A DNA stretch of 64,000 nt, taken from the NCBI RefSeq assembly GCF_012273895.1, contig NC_052122.1, forward strand, positions 2,542,001 through 2,606,000, given 5' to 3'. The translations under genes and the position numbers were made by a program. The stretch is from Zerene cesonia. Lineage: Eukaryota; Arthropoda; Insecta; Lepidoptera; Pieridae. Under the pieces are notes generated by a model. It did not search any database, was not told where the DNA came from, and saw nothing but the letters and a program-made list of their open reading frames with translations. Positions 50,701 through 63,566 of this stretch are shown piece after piece (position 1 is the first letter of the stretch; the number at the start of each line of letters is the position of its first letter).

Positions 50701-52707
50701 TAATTAGACAGCATAATAAATTTTCCAAAAAATAAAGAGCCTTGAAACCTTTCTTCCATCTTTCTTTCATTCTTGAAACCATCTTATTTGAAACAAAAAC
50801 ATGCACAATATTATTACAATGAAAACATGGTTCTATGATAACACTGAAACAAACAACTCACCTTTCAATGTTCCCTTTGGCAAATTATCCCACTTAAAGT
50901 GTAGTCCCCAGTTAAATCCACCTCTTACTAACGGGCTGCCAGTATAGTCAAATGTATCAGCATTGATTACATCAATGATGGGAGCAACCACACGAGGAGA
51001 ATATCGAGTGCTAACACCATCTACTCCTTCAGAAAGCCGAGACAGTAAAGGTGGCAGCCAGTTAACATTCACTTCTATATGAGAGTCCAGAAAGAGTAAT
51101 ACCTAAAATATAACTTTAATAAACTATGAACTTTCCTAATACAGTGTAGACTTATGTATACTATATTCCAAATTTCAAGGGACTGATCATTTGTTTCTGT
51201 AACTTCCCTAAAAATAGTCCTACTATTGACTCATAGCCAAACCAATATGTTTTTAACTAATTAATTTTACATACCTCACCCACACTGTTATCAGCACCAT
51301 ACAACCTCGCACGTATCAATCCTTCCCTCTTACTTGTTTTCAGAAGCCTTATATTCAAACCGCTCTTTGACAGTTTTCCAGTGCTACTATCTGTAGTTTT
51401 CTTGAAGTTCTCAACATTGTTATCATCATTTATATAATCAGCAACAATATTGTCCCCATCTATGTTATTTGTCTCAAGCATTTCTTCTTCCTTTCTCATG
51501 TTATTGTTTAACTGATTCACAGCCCTTTGTACCTTATCATGTAGCCCTTCTATGTCACTGTAGTCATCAATCAATATAATCTCCTTCAAATATCTTTGTT
51601 CGGTCCGGTCCAAGATAGAGTGAACAGACCTCATAAGTGTTTCAAAATGTTCATTATAGAAGCAAATTATAATGGATGCCTTGGGAAGTTTATATGGATA
51701 CTTTTGAGTAGCACATCTGCAATATAAGTCATAAATAACTATGGGGTTAGGAATAAAGTATAAGCTTTTTTTGTAATTATTGTTTCTTACAATTTAAATC
51801 TAGTGTCTGGAACTTCACGATGGTTGCCAATTCTTTGTGAGATAAGAGTGTTGAATGCATGCACATTGTATCCCTTTTCTCTGATTCTAACATCTTCTGC
51901 ATTCCTAATTAAACCAAATTGACTTTCTGAAAATAGCATGCATTATCATAAACTATGCTAGAATATACAAATGATATTATTAAGTAATTATAATTAATTA
52001 TTTTTGTTTATCACAGGGTCAAATCAAAGCGCTTTTTAACTCACCTAGACTTTTATCTACTTTTGCTGCAGATTTTTGTTGAAATTGCCTAGCAAATTTT
52101 TCTTTCAATATTATTTTTCTCAAATAGTCTGAATGATCTCTTGGACTTTTCCACATCTTATTTCCAAATCTATCATTTGCTTTAGGATTATCATATAGAA
52201 GATTTTTGCCCTCCAATGCTGCAATAGATTTGTCATTGTTTTTTAATCGATTTCTTTCTTCAGTATTGATAAGACGGTATTGTATCCTGTTTTCTGTATT
52301 TTTTATTGAACTTTCACCTAAAACCATGAACATCTATCAAACAAGATGAATATGGCTAAATTTTATAGTTCCCCTTTTATTATTTACAAAAACATAGAAA
52401 TAATAGAAGATTGAATACATAAAACATTAGATTGTTATTAACTTGAAAAACTGGACAAACTACAATCACGACCTAATAGAAAACTAGTCTATTGCCAACT
52501 ACATTTAATATTATTATAATATAATACAAAGATTTCATGCACAAGACGCAAAACTAATAAACAGAAAACATTCTTGTATATAATATGTATATTTAATATT
52601 AAAAACTCACCGCTCATATTCAATAACCAATAAAGGTAAAGCGAAATACTCCACGTCGCAGATGCAAAAAGGATACCCCAGAGAAACGAATTGTTTATTC
52701 TTCCCAT
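44654..52707 (-). CDS. Pgant35A: Polypeptide N-acetylgalactosaminyltransferase, GALNT11/Pgant35A type, complete, 11 exons
   Basis: Transfers GalNAc from UDP-GalNAc to Ser/Thr, starting mucin-type O-glycans in the Golgi. Exons (5' to 3'): 52707-52611, 52317-52045, 51926-51791, 51716-51275, 51102-50862, 50591-50446, 50054-49902, 47364-47147, 46638-46509, 45873-45739, 44791-44654; all GT/AG, in frame, 702 residues. A short N-tail and signal anchor (FLWGILFASATW) match the human GALNT11 start and fix the ATG. GALNT11-like motifs: FGLIRNAEDVRIREKGYNVH, HAFNTLIS, IIICFYNE, DSH at about 322-324 (metal/UDP binding), VRGGFNWGLHFKW, WGGENLEISFR at about 435-445, GHVFRKRRPYG (metal-binding His about 463) and CKSFKWYLENVYPEM. 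A ricin-type beta-trefoil fills about 570-702. About 47 residues are inserted near 243-290 compared with GALNT11, giving a length above the usual 600-640. Subfamily call rests on many aligned motifs. Confidence 0.92.
45102..45267 (+). mobile_element. Dispersed repeat, copy a
   Basis: Starts ctaggttttggccgcggctt and runs through atcaaaatcggttgcgtagt and tttaagcatacataagcaca. Its first 66 bases recur at 45580-45645. This type of GC-rich head and AcatcaaaatCGGTTGCGTAG body is widely dispersed in moth and butterfly DNA. Confidence 0.5.
45410..45725 (+). mobile_element. Dispersed repeat interrupted by a second repeat
   Basis: Segments at 45440-45560 (ggttcacctgatggtgagcc, ccgctcatgaagactttcag) and 45676-45720 (gatgaggaaaaggaaacggg) match the 61040-61215 repeat in the same order. 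Between them, 45580-45675 is a foreign copy of the repeat at 45102. Insertion of one element in another is the simplest reading. Confidence 0.45.
45739..45873 (-). CDS. Pgant35A: Pgant35A exon 10: ricin lectin beta repeat
   Basis: 45 codons in phase 0: MWFETDRSELVLGKTLCLDA, then GKCHELGSTQEWKHKGS. CLD and QEW are intact, so this is the likely working GalNAc-binding site. Confidence 0.9.
46080..46450. mobile_element. Dispersed repeat near and downstream of lectin exon 9
   Basis: Shares aaaatggccgac(a)acacaaa and related AT-rich segments with 22353-22600. It lies inside the intron between the two lectin exons and has no open frame. Confidence 0.35.
46509..46638 (-). CDS. Pgant35A: Pgant35A exon 9: ricin lectin alpha repeat
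   Basis: Reads KRNYTDSYQIRLKNTSLCIQ. The CLD sugar-binding triplet is CIQ here, so the alpha site is probably inactive. The QxW motif (Q-M-W) is formed across the junction with exon 10. Confidence 0.88.
47147..47364 (-). CDS. Pgant35A: Pgant35A exon 8: linker to lectin domain
   Basis: Contains IGDISDRQKLRQDLKCKSFK and WYLENVYPEM, the conserved end of the catalytic domain, then a charged linker. Ends with two bases of a split Arg codon. Confidence 0.93.
47365..49901 (-). other. Pgant35A intron 7 (2.5 kb) with a dispersed repeat
   Basis: Separates the catalytic-domain exons from the linker exon. Contains a repeat fragment near 49180-49340 and nothing else I can name. Confidence 0.6.
49180..49340 (+). 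mobile_element. Dispersed repeat fragment with CATA tail
   Basis: The segment agcgtttcacccgcgtaagt...aatttcattgcaatcggttc...gcgtgaaagagtaacaaac, then catacatacatacata. This layout is common in insect repeat remnants; no coding sequence. Confidence 0.45.
49902..50054 (-). CDS. Pgant35A: Pgant35A exon 7: RVGHVFRKRRPYG and catalytic-domain end
   Basis: 51 codons, phase 0 at both ends: IWMCGGTLELVPCSRVGHVF, RKRRPYG, then HNSMRMARVWMDEYV. The His of RVGH is the third metal ligand. Confidence 0.95.
50446..50591 (-). CDS. Pgant35A: Pgant35A exon 6: Gal/GalNAc-T motif
   Basis: Reads IKSPTIAGGLFAVYREYF, IGKYDSGMNLWGGENLEISF, with the catalytic WGGENLE motif intact. Confidence 0.95.
50862..51102 (-). 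CDS. Pgant35A: Pgant35A exon 5: DSH metal-binding motif
   Basis: Reads VLLFLDSHIEVNVNWLPPLL and later SPLVRGGFNWGLHFKWDNLP. DSH coordinates Mn2+ and UDP. Confidence 0.95.
51275..51716 (-). CDS. Pgant35A: Pgant35A exon 4: nucleotide-binding half with family-specific insertion
   Basis: 442 nt. Contains LPKASIIICFYNEHFETLMR, EIILIDDYSD and KREGLIRARLYGA, the UDP-binding GT-A core. Between the last two lies an Asn/Asp/Glu/Lys-rich insertion not present in human GALNT11. Confidence 0.92.
51791..51926 (-). CDS. Pgant35A: Pgant35A exon 3: start of catalytic domain
   Basis: Reads SQFGLIRNAEDVRIREKGYN, VHAFNTLISQRIGNHREVPD and TRFK. HAFN-LIS and HREVPDTR are GALNT11 hallmarks. Confidence 0.92.
52045..52317 (-). 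CDS. Pgant35A: Pgant35A exon 2: stem region
   Basis: Encodes a lysine- and asparagine-rich stem (ESSIKNTENRIQYRL ... KFARQFQQKSAAKVDKSL) of about 90 residues, poorly conserved as expected for the Golgi-lumen spacer. Phase joins exons 1 and 3 exactly. Confidence 0.85.
52611..52707 (-). CDS. Pgant35A: Pgant35A exon 1: cytoplasmic tail and signal anchor
   Basis: Begins MGRINNSFLWGILFASATWS. The frame stays open 5' of this ATG but has no earlier ATG before a TAA, so 52707 is the start. Ends in phase 1 at GTGAGT. Confidence 0.85.
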
Positions 52708-56220
<3,513 letters not shown>

Positions 56221-56226
56221 TTTATT
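56221..56226 (-). promoter_or_regulatory. Poly(A) signal of the four-pass membrane protein gene
   Basis: AATAAA on the minus strand, 23 bases past the stop codon at 56250. It supports transcription of the frame in this direction. Confidence 0.5.
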
Positions 56227-56249
56227 ACTGTACATCCACGGGAAAGTTC

Positions 56250-56759
56250 TCACGCAATTTCATTCAGATAAGCATTAGCAACGACCATGAAATAGAGCCA
56301 TATTTCTAAAAAAACAGTGATTACCAGAAAACAAAGGACCAAAACAGTAGTAGACAGTTTCTTCACGACACAGGTACTTTCCATAAAGAAACAGGACATT
56401 GGCGCAGCGATAGAGAGACCAATAAGTATTAAATCCATTGCGAAAATAATCCAAATAGACACCGCGAGGGCACCGGATGAGCCAGATGTTGCGCCCAAGA
56501 ACATTAGGAAACTGGCAATAGTCAGCAGCAATGACGTTAGTCCTATAGTTAGGAGAACACATTTCTTCACTGTATCATCTACCGGTGCTGTTTCGCTTTT
56601 GAAAAAGAATGCCGTAACGGCTTTTTCAACTAAGCCGTAGAGCACAATTCCAGTTATTCCTGTACCACCCATACCCAATCCAAATATTGATATTAAATAC
56701 GTAGCATATTTCGGAGGAAACATTCCAAAACAACGCGTAACTTCGGGACTATTATCCAT
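56250..56759 (-). CDS. Four-pass integral membrane protein, unknown function
   Basis: A single open exon of 169 residues from ATG at 56759 (context AACATGG) to its stop. The frame is open further upstream but contains no earlier ATG, so 56759 is the start. The N-tail MDNSPEVTRCFGMFPPKYAT precedes four hydrophobic segments: roughly 20-43 (LISIFGLGMGGTGITGIVLY), 68-91 (CVLLTIGLTSLLLTIASFLM), 97-124 (ALAVSIWIIFAMDLILIGLS) and 136-163 (LSTTVLVLCFLVITVFLEIW). The second loop carries two Cys. The layout is like small insect tetraspan proteins, but no tetraspanin CCG or claudin W-GLW-C-C motif is present. It is transcribed away from the secreted-protein gene at 57375. Family not recognised. Confidence 0.7.
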   Translation of the reverse strand: MDNSPEVTRCFGMFPPKYATYLISIFGLGMGGTGITGIVLYGLVEKAVTAFFFKSETAPVDDTVKKCVLLTIGLTSLLLTIASFLMFLGATSGSSGALAVSIWIIFAMDLILIGLSIAAPMSCFFMESTCVVKKLSTTVLVLCFLVITVFLEIWLYFMVVANAYLNEIA

Positions 56760-57374
56760 GTTAATTGATTTATTTTCATTCCTGTTATTCAGGTGAAACA
56801 GAATTTTAAATGATATAGTAGCAATGCATGATAAAATTGAAAATAGTAAATACAAAACTGACTGAGCTGCAATGCTGACATATTTTTTTAACAAGAATAA
56901 CAGATTATATTAAAAAACAATTATGTGTATGAAGAAAGCCTAAGTGTTTATACCATGTATGACTAAGAAGTCCATTCAAATTATACTATTTAAAAAAATA
57001 AATATAAAGGTATTCTAATACACACTTTCCACATCCAAAAAATAAATATTACCATAGATATTCCATAAAACATATTTATAAAGCTCTGCAGTCAAACACT
57101 ACATAATTTTTTATTAATCCGGCCAAATAAGACACACGTAATAACCTTTATATCTATCTATTTTCTTACAAATCCTAATGAACTAAAATAAAGCGCGAAA
57201 GTATGTAAGAATGGATGGATAGATGGATGTTTGACAGTCTCAAAAAAACTACTAAATGGGTTATAATGAAACGTTACTATAATATAGTAGTATTAGTAAT
57301 ATAATAGTAATTACTTGATATTATTCTCATAATAATCTGCAACAGATTTGTTGAAATACTTCTTTTTATTTCAG
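56760..57374. promoter_or_regulatory. Shared 615-bp region between divergent genes
   Basis: The membrane-protein gene (minus) and the secreted-protein gene (plus) start from opposite sides of this AT-rich stretch. It must contain their 5' untranslated regions and promoters unless upstream exons lie further out; a tttatttcag acceptor directly before the plus-strand ATG suggests at least one non-coding exon. No clear TATA box or motif. Confidence 0.35.
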
Positions 57375-58807
57375 ATGTACTCAACGATACTTGTTCTATG
57401 TATTTTTTCAACGAGCGTGCTGTCTTCACCAGTTGACTATCCAATCAAAATCGATCTGCCAGTGTACGACCAGCCCGGAGGTTCATATGGTCAATCTTCT
57501 GATGTCCATTTAGCAGGACCATTACTGGCTGAAAATCATCCTGGTGATGATACCAAGTATAAACTTGACTCAAACTTTATCACGAACAAATTCGAGACAG
57601 CAGAAATCATCCGGTATGATGACCCAAGTACAAAGGTGTGCAAACAAACTGTAGTTTACCCCTTTTATTTTCATTAAGAATAAATTTTTGCTTTACTGCA
57701 GACCTTGACCTGAGTAACTATGTAAAGCAATTACTTAATCATATTTTAATGTCCATATATAATAAGACAGACTTATACTTTTATTACCTACATTATCTTC
57801 TAGATTACCAAAGACGGGAGCATTCACCTGGAGTCCGAAGGTCTTGGAAGCAAAACGCTTTCCGTGAAGGAAAATATACAGCATGTTGCTGCAGGGCTGC
57901 TTCAAGTACGTAAACGATTATATAAAAAATCTGTTTAATTATATATACCTCAGCTGTTCTTCGTCACTTTAAAATAGTGTAAAAGTGTGAACATTGTGCT
58001 AGTTTTGCTGGAAATGGTGCATGTTCCTAAATCCGCTTATTTAAATTAGCCCCCTTGATAAAATTAACCACGACGCTTATGAGTAATAATTAATAAGTAT
58101 TTGATATCATTTACCTAGTTAGTGGACACGTAAATACAGATTTCTGTATAAGCAACATCACCTAAACTTTGAACCTATAGAACTCACGCGCTATATTACG
58201 AAAGGTCGATGTTTAAGATACTATTTTAACGATTATTAAAAAATATTATTATAACCCATTTTGACGTAAACAGCCGAGACCAATAGTGGATACAATTAAA
58301 GAAGAGGACAAGTATGGCAATACCGGTGACAAGTTTGCTAGTGCGGGCCGTGCAATCGTCGGAGGCGCTGAGAGCATTTCAAATTTCGTCAATTCGTTAA
58401 TCGCTGTAAGTAACATGAACGTATACTTATTATTATTAATCAATGTGTAGGTAACTGTATCACTACAATTATGGCAATCAGCAAAGACAGGATGATTCAT
58501 TGTTGATATGATCACCGAAAGTTTATTAATCAAGTAGAAAACACAGTGCTTAATAAAATGCCTGCTTAAAAACGCTTATTATAGCATTCCGAGGTTTATT
58601 TTTTTAACCTAATTGAAATCATTATCATGTTAAAGTAGATAATAACACTAAAATTTCTTGCACAGCGAAAACCCTGAACTAACCTAAGAACAAAAAACAA
58701 TTACTATAAATATTTCTTTTCAGGTGCCAGGATCGATATTGAGATCAATAACGCGAGCAGCATCAGAAAAACTGAATGCTTTTGGCGGCAAACTTGTAGG
58801 CTTGTAA
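57375..58807 (+). CDS. Secreted protein of 192 residues, four exons, unknown family
   Basis: Exons 57375-57635, 57804-57905, 58274-58405 and 58724-58807, all in phase 0 with GT/AG borders. The N-terminus MYSTILVLCIFSTSVLSSPV is a signal peptide. The mature chain has a Pro/Gly/Tyr-containing start (PVYDQPGGSYGQSSDVHLAG), a central acidic part with KITKDGSIHLESEGLGSKTL, and a Gly/Ala/Ser-rich, probably amphipathic end: FASAGRAIVGGAESISNFVN, SLIAVPGSILRSITRAASEK, LNAFGGKLVGL. No Cys in the mature chain. An ATG at 57348 in the same frame would give nine more residues, but a splice acceptor (tttatttcag) abuts the ATG at 57375, which I prefer. It could be a haemolymph, cuticle, silk or defence protein. 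I do not recognise the family. Confidence 0.72.
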
Positions 58808-60600
58808 ATTTGTTGTTTAAGAAATTGTAAATATGATAGTTAAGTAATGGTTGGTAACTCTTCCACGTAATGTATTTTTGGGATAGTTTTAAGTAAATTT
58901 CTTTATAAAATCACAAATCGTATTGAGTGTATTAATTTATGTATTCCGAGAATCAACACGATTTTTGTCACATACATCCCCCATTAAATAGGAGAAGTCT
59001 GTGTTAAGGTAAGTTCAAAGTTGGGGTATACCAATACGAAACTGCAGATCAATTAGTTTTTTATTTACAAATCTTAAGAGTAAGGGTATCTTTTAAGCAA
59101 ATCGTTTTATTGAAAAACACTTTATTACTATTTATTTACGAATCATATATTAGCAATCTATGATTTTTTTCAGAATTTTCTCTTTTCGTATTAAAAATAC
59201 CTCGTTAAGCAAGTTCAAGTTTCCTTACATAATTTTTTTATAGGCAAAATATTTTTCACGCCTCTTGCAATATTAAAACCCCGACTAAATTGTCCGTCTT
59301 ATTTTTCTTGTCACTAAATTGCACATTGCCACTTACATATTTTGGCGATACCCACTCATCTATTTCAAGTCGCTGCCAACCAAGCCAACAAGGCAGTAGT
59401 TGAGTAATGAGAACCTGCCTGTGATACTATGTAAGGAGGGAGTATATCCAGTATCGCCTTCTTTTTAAGTGGGGAAATCTTGCATAAGATACCCGAGGCC
59501 CCCGGGGAAGGAGCTGATGTACTCTGTCCTGTGTCTGTCGCGTGTCCCGCCCAGCAGTTGCACGTTTCCAGGTCCTCCGATCTAGTATCTACTACCATTG
59601 CACTCGGCTGACCGTCGAAGAGTTCCGTCACTGGGAGCCATTATTTCATTTGCCCAAAGTTACATACGAATGCAAAATTTTGGCTTAATCGGAAACCGGG
59701 AAGTGGGTCAAAATTTATGTTCAAGATTTAACTTCACTGTGAATTAGCTATTTCCTCGATCTTCGAAATTTAATACAAATTTCAAGATAAATAACTAAAC
59801 ATCCTGAGCGGGGTTCAACTTATAAGCATTGTTTATAACTTACAAACTCAAAATACCAGAAAACTACATTATTACATAATGCAAACATTTAGGCAGCGAG
59901 TGTCAACCCTTTGACCCTATATACAGGGTCAATATATTCAGAAAAGAATCAATTCTTTAAATATTTATAATTACAAATTTCTCGCATTTCGAAATGTTAA
60001 GATGTTGTAAATTGTAATTTAATGTGTTCGACCTATGTCACTAGTTATTTCCTTTTATTTAGCCGTATTTCGTTACCTATATGTTAATAACAGATTACAA
60101 TTTTGTAATAGTAAACTATCGTATCGATTTCGTTATAAAACACTTAGCTACCAACATACAAATATCAAGTACATTTATAATATAATTAAAAATATGAACA
60201 ACAATGTGTGTATGTAAACAATTTTTTATAACAGTAGGTACACAAAAAGATCAGGCTTTCTATCAGCCATTGATTAAAAAGGACCAGAAGTTTCATAGAT
60301 ATTACTTCTCGAGATTATATAAAAACAATTTCACTACAATATTATTAGCATGCATAGATTATACTCATTACGTCACACTTGAATACGATATAATGAATAG
60401 ACAACAATCTTGTCCAATGTTATTTTGGCTTCTATTATATTAATGGATGATAATTTAATATAATTATATTTATACAAAATGGGTACGATTAAATAATATG
60501 TAATTAACTGAATAGCCTCATTCATTAATTATTCGTAATATACATGCTAAAATTCTCGAATGTACACACCACTCACTTGAGTATAATACTTATATAGCAT
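58808..60600. other. 3' flank of the secreted-protein gene and intergenic DNA
   Basis: No canonical AATAAA follows the stop closely; variants occur at about 58902 (TATAAA) and 58983 (ATTAAA). The only distinct feature is the GC-rich repeat-like segment at 59365-59640. Confidence 0.4.
59365..59640 (-). repeat. GC-rich repeat-like segment, possible retroelement remnant
   Basis: An isolated GC-rich island in AT-rich DNA with an open frame of 88 codons on the minus strand (SEDLETCNCWAGHATDTGQS, then HYSTTALLAWLAAT). It lacks splice partners and any domain that I recognise. The abrupt composition change suggests a transposon fragment, but I cannot name the family. Confidence 0.3.
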
Positions 60601-60954
60601 ACTAGCTGCACCCGGCAAACGCTGTTCTGCCTTACTCTGATCATTTAGGGGGATGAAAAATAGATGTTGGCCGATTCTCATAGATACCGGATAAGCACAA
60701 AAAATTTCATCAAAATCGGTCAAGCCGTTTCGGAGGAGTCTGGCAACGAAAACTGTGACACGAGAATTTTATATATAACTAGCTGCACCCGGCAAACGCT
60801 GTTCTGCCTTACTCTTATCATTTAGGGGTATGAAAAATAGATGTTGGCCGATTCTCATAGATACCGGATAAGCACAAAAAATTTCATCAAAATCGGTCAA
60901 ACGGTTTCGGAGGAGTATGGCAACGAAAACTGTGACACGAGAATTTTATATATT
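60601..60954 (+). mobile_element. 177-bp non-autonomous element as a head-to-tail dimer
   Basis: Copies 60601-60777 and 60778-60954 each start actagctgcacccggcaaac and end at gacacgagaattttatata. They differ at only a few positions. The same element occurs inverted at 9595-9772 and, diverged, at 15400-15559. No coding capacity. Confidence 0.75.
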
Positions 60955-61029
60955 AGATAGCATATTGTAGTTGTCATATCTAGTATGATCTGAAAATCAT
61001 GATGGAATTCGGTGTTTCTTATGCCAAAG

Positions 61030-61220
61030 CAGGCAGTTGTGCGGGGGTTTGTCTGATGGCGATCACAAGCGATCACTGCCGCCCATGAACATTCGCAGAG
61101 GAAGTGTTTCTTGGAATGCGCTGTCTGCTTTTAAGGGTAAGGGATAAGGAAAGGGTTGTCAACGGGAAAAAAGGAAAGGACTGGGAAGGATAAGAAAAGG
61201 AAACGGGCCACAAACTTCCC
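61030..61220 (+). mobile_element. Dispersed repeat related to 45410-45725
   Basis: Contains gtctgatggcgatcacaagc, gccgcccatgaacattcgca and taagaaaaggaaacgggcc. It is uninterrupted here, unlike the 45.5-kb copy. Confidence 0.5.
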
Positions 61221-61911
61221 CACTCACCGTACGAAACTCAATAGTGCTACTATTTCACACTGGTCTCCTGTGTGGGTGTGGTACTTGCGTCTGCGATCTG
61301 ACACGATTTTTGCCGAAGCGTAGTAGCGTAGGATAAGGGACATGTTATATAATAACTTGTAGTGTAAGATTCAGCAGCCCAGTAAAATGAAACGGAAAAA
61401 TGTAATGTAAAGGATGAAGGATAAAAAAGAATGCTACAAATTCACAATGATACCACTAGATATTAGCAATGTTTAGAAGTATCTTAGTGATGTTTTTAAC
61501 GACTTAAAACAATATTTTTACTCGGCAGTTATTCTGATTTATGGCAAAAATTTTTTTAGTACAATCAAGATTTTGTGGCATCGAACGCCTGTAACGTGTG
61601 CGTGCGGCCCTGTGTACAGTCAGCGCCGACCGAGACCTTTGATTCGTTGATAGTATGTGTGCATGTATCATTCTAGCTCTTGAGGTCCTCTTAAAATAAT
61701 AGGATAAAGAACTTGAATTCTTAAAATGTGGATGGTAACTGGACTACTAGCATGTCAAAATAAACTACTTATGTAACATTCATGATATGTTTTGTACTTC
61801 AATAAATTGTTATATTGTTGTACTATTTCTTGTGTTATAAGTTTTCACAATTTTGAACGCTATATATACTTCTTGTATGGTATTTTAGAATTTATATCAA
61901 TCAATACAAAT

Positions 61912-62052
61912 ATGCCAACCCAAAATGATGAATTGATCTATGAGATTGAAAAATTAAAAAAAAACATGCTTTACTTTCTTTCCTGCGTAATTTGTTATTT
62001 CTTTGCTATGAACATCTATTACAAAAATACATTTTTCGAAAACCATCGCTAA
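61912..62052 (+). CDS. Candidate 46-residue single-pass membrane peptide
   Basis: ATG to TAA reads MPTQNDELIYEIEKLKKNML, then YFLSCVICYFFAMNIYYKNT and FFENHR: a charged helical start, one hydrophobic segment and a short tail. No splice partner or poly(A) signal. In such AT-rich DNA a frame of this length can be chance. Confidence 0.15.
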   Translation: MPTQNDELIYEIEKLKKNMLYFLSCVICYFFAMNIYYKNTFFENHR

Positions 62053-63506
62053 AGCTGCTTTCTTTACATTATATATCCAAAACATACACATAATATATTT
62101 TGTTTCGCAATTTGCAAGGCAGTTTCTCATATTTGCTGAATGCATGTTTGAACAACAAACATAAAAACACACACAGACACAAACTTTCGCCTTTGTGATT
62201 TATAATATTGAACAATATGTTTATTAAGCACATTTTTAAAATAATTATATAAATAGCAATTGCCCAATGCATGCGTTTGTACCACTTTATAACGTTGATG
62301 TTTTGAATTTATAAAAAAAAATAGTTTTTTTTATAAATATGGGGATACATAATCTAATTTCTACTGGAATCTTAAGGCGTTAAGGGCAAGGACAAGAAAT
62401 GAATAACAACAATTTTACTTAAGAATTCACATTCAGGTATATTTATTCGTAATTACAAAACTCCTCTGCTGTAATGATGAATACCCAAACAAAAAAAAAA
62501 CAAAGAAACATATAGTAAAGTTTTATAAAAAAAAAAATCTTTTTCTTTGAAACAAATCATACCGAGTATCAAATCATCGACAGCAGTAAATGCCGAACTT
62601 AACGATAAACAATTTCGTTTTTAACACTACATAATTTTACAATAAAGTGAAACTAGAATAAACCCCATATCTTCTTGCCACAGGATAGATGGATTATGTT
62701 TTCCCAGCAAACACGATTGAATTATATATTTAGTAATTAAATATTATAGACTACTAGGTTTATTATCTATAATAATTGTAATTACACGAAACAAGTTGGT
62801 TATATATTAAAAATATAAGTAAAAAACAAAAACAAATCTATCTATCAATATAATACATAACATATTTCTAAATCTACTCATAGGTATTGTGATACATTTA
62901 TAATATTTTTAAATAATCACCATATAATACAGGTGCCAATGTGATTAAGCCTTACCCGTGATGTTTTGAAAGATCGAAAGATCGATAAAAAGATGATAAT
63001 GAATGTAATTGAATACGCCATGCCTCTACATGTCTATACTAAGTTTGATGCTCGAACCTCGATCGCCGGTTAATTCACCGGCGCCGGTGTGCGAGCGCCA
63101 TTCTGACTGGGACCGTATTATGCGACCGTATATGTGATGATGATGATGATTACTGACTGTATGTGGCCATACAGCAAGGCCTTGGTTCTAATTAAATAAT
63201 AATTAGTTTCAAATTGTGTCTCGATGTGCAAACAGGGAAGGGGTCGGTCAGCGTCAATGAATCGCGCTCGCAATGCAGATGTTCTATTTGATAATGGACT
63301 TAGATAACTAACATGGACTTAATCCGTAGTAACGGCTTACAAATATATCTAACATATAGTCTCGGGCTCAAGCCGGCGAGACGGAGAATTGTCTCCACAA
63401 TAACACTAAGTGGGTGAAGGCGGCGCATAGAACGTATTATAGACATCGATAAACAAGCGTGGAACATAAAATTGCGTACACGAGCGCCGCCTTCGTGGCG
63501 AGCCGT
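62053..63506. other. 3' flank of the USP gene, simple AT-rich DNA
   Basis: From 63506 down this is the 3' untranslated side of the minus-strand USP gene. Minus-strand AATAAA at 62764-62759 is one possible end. A GC-rich palindromic stretch (cgccggttaattcaccggcg) lies near 63065, and a short GAT repeat near 63137. Confidence 0.35.
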
Positions 63507-63566
63507 TTACTCGGAATCGACGTAGTCCAAGACGGAGAAGTCGACATACTTGTCGGACCTTAACCG
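63507..63566 (-). other. In-frame C-terminal extension after the USP TGA codon
   Basis: Directly after TGA the frame reads RLRSDKYVDFSVLDYVDSE and then TAA. Most codons end in G or C, as in the exon before it and unlike the AT-rich DNA after it. The stop context is TGA-C-GG, a known leaky context. Readthrough, a sequence error or a recent nonsense change could all explain it. Confidence 0.4.

Noticed and set aside
56760..56894. Extra hydrophobic N-terminal stretch before the four-pass protein
   Set aside because: The frame is open but has no ATG. The start at 56759 has a good context, and the stretch is more likely untranslated leader.
57638..57913. 91-codon frame overlapping exon 2 of the secreted-protein gene
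   Set aside because: It is intron read-through in another frame; the phase 0 exon 57804-57905 joins the other exons properly.
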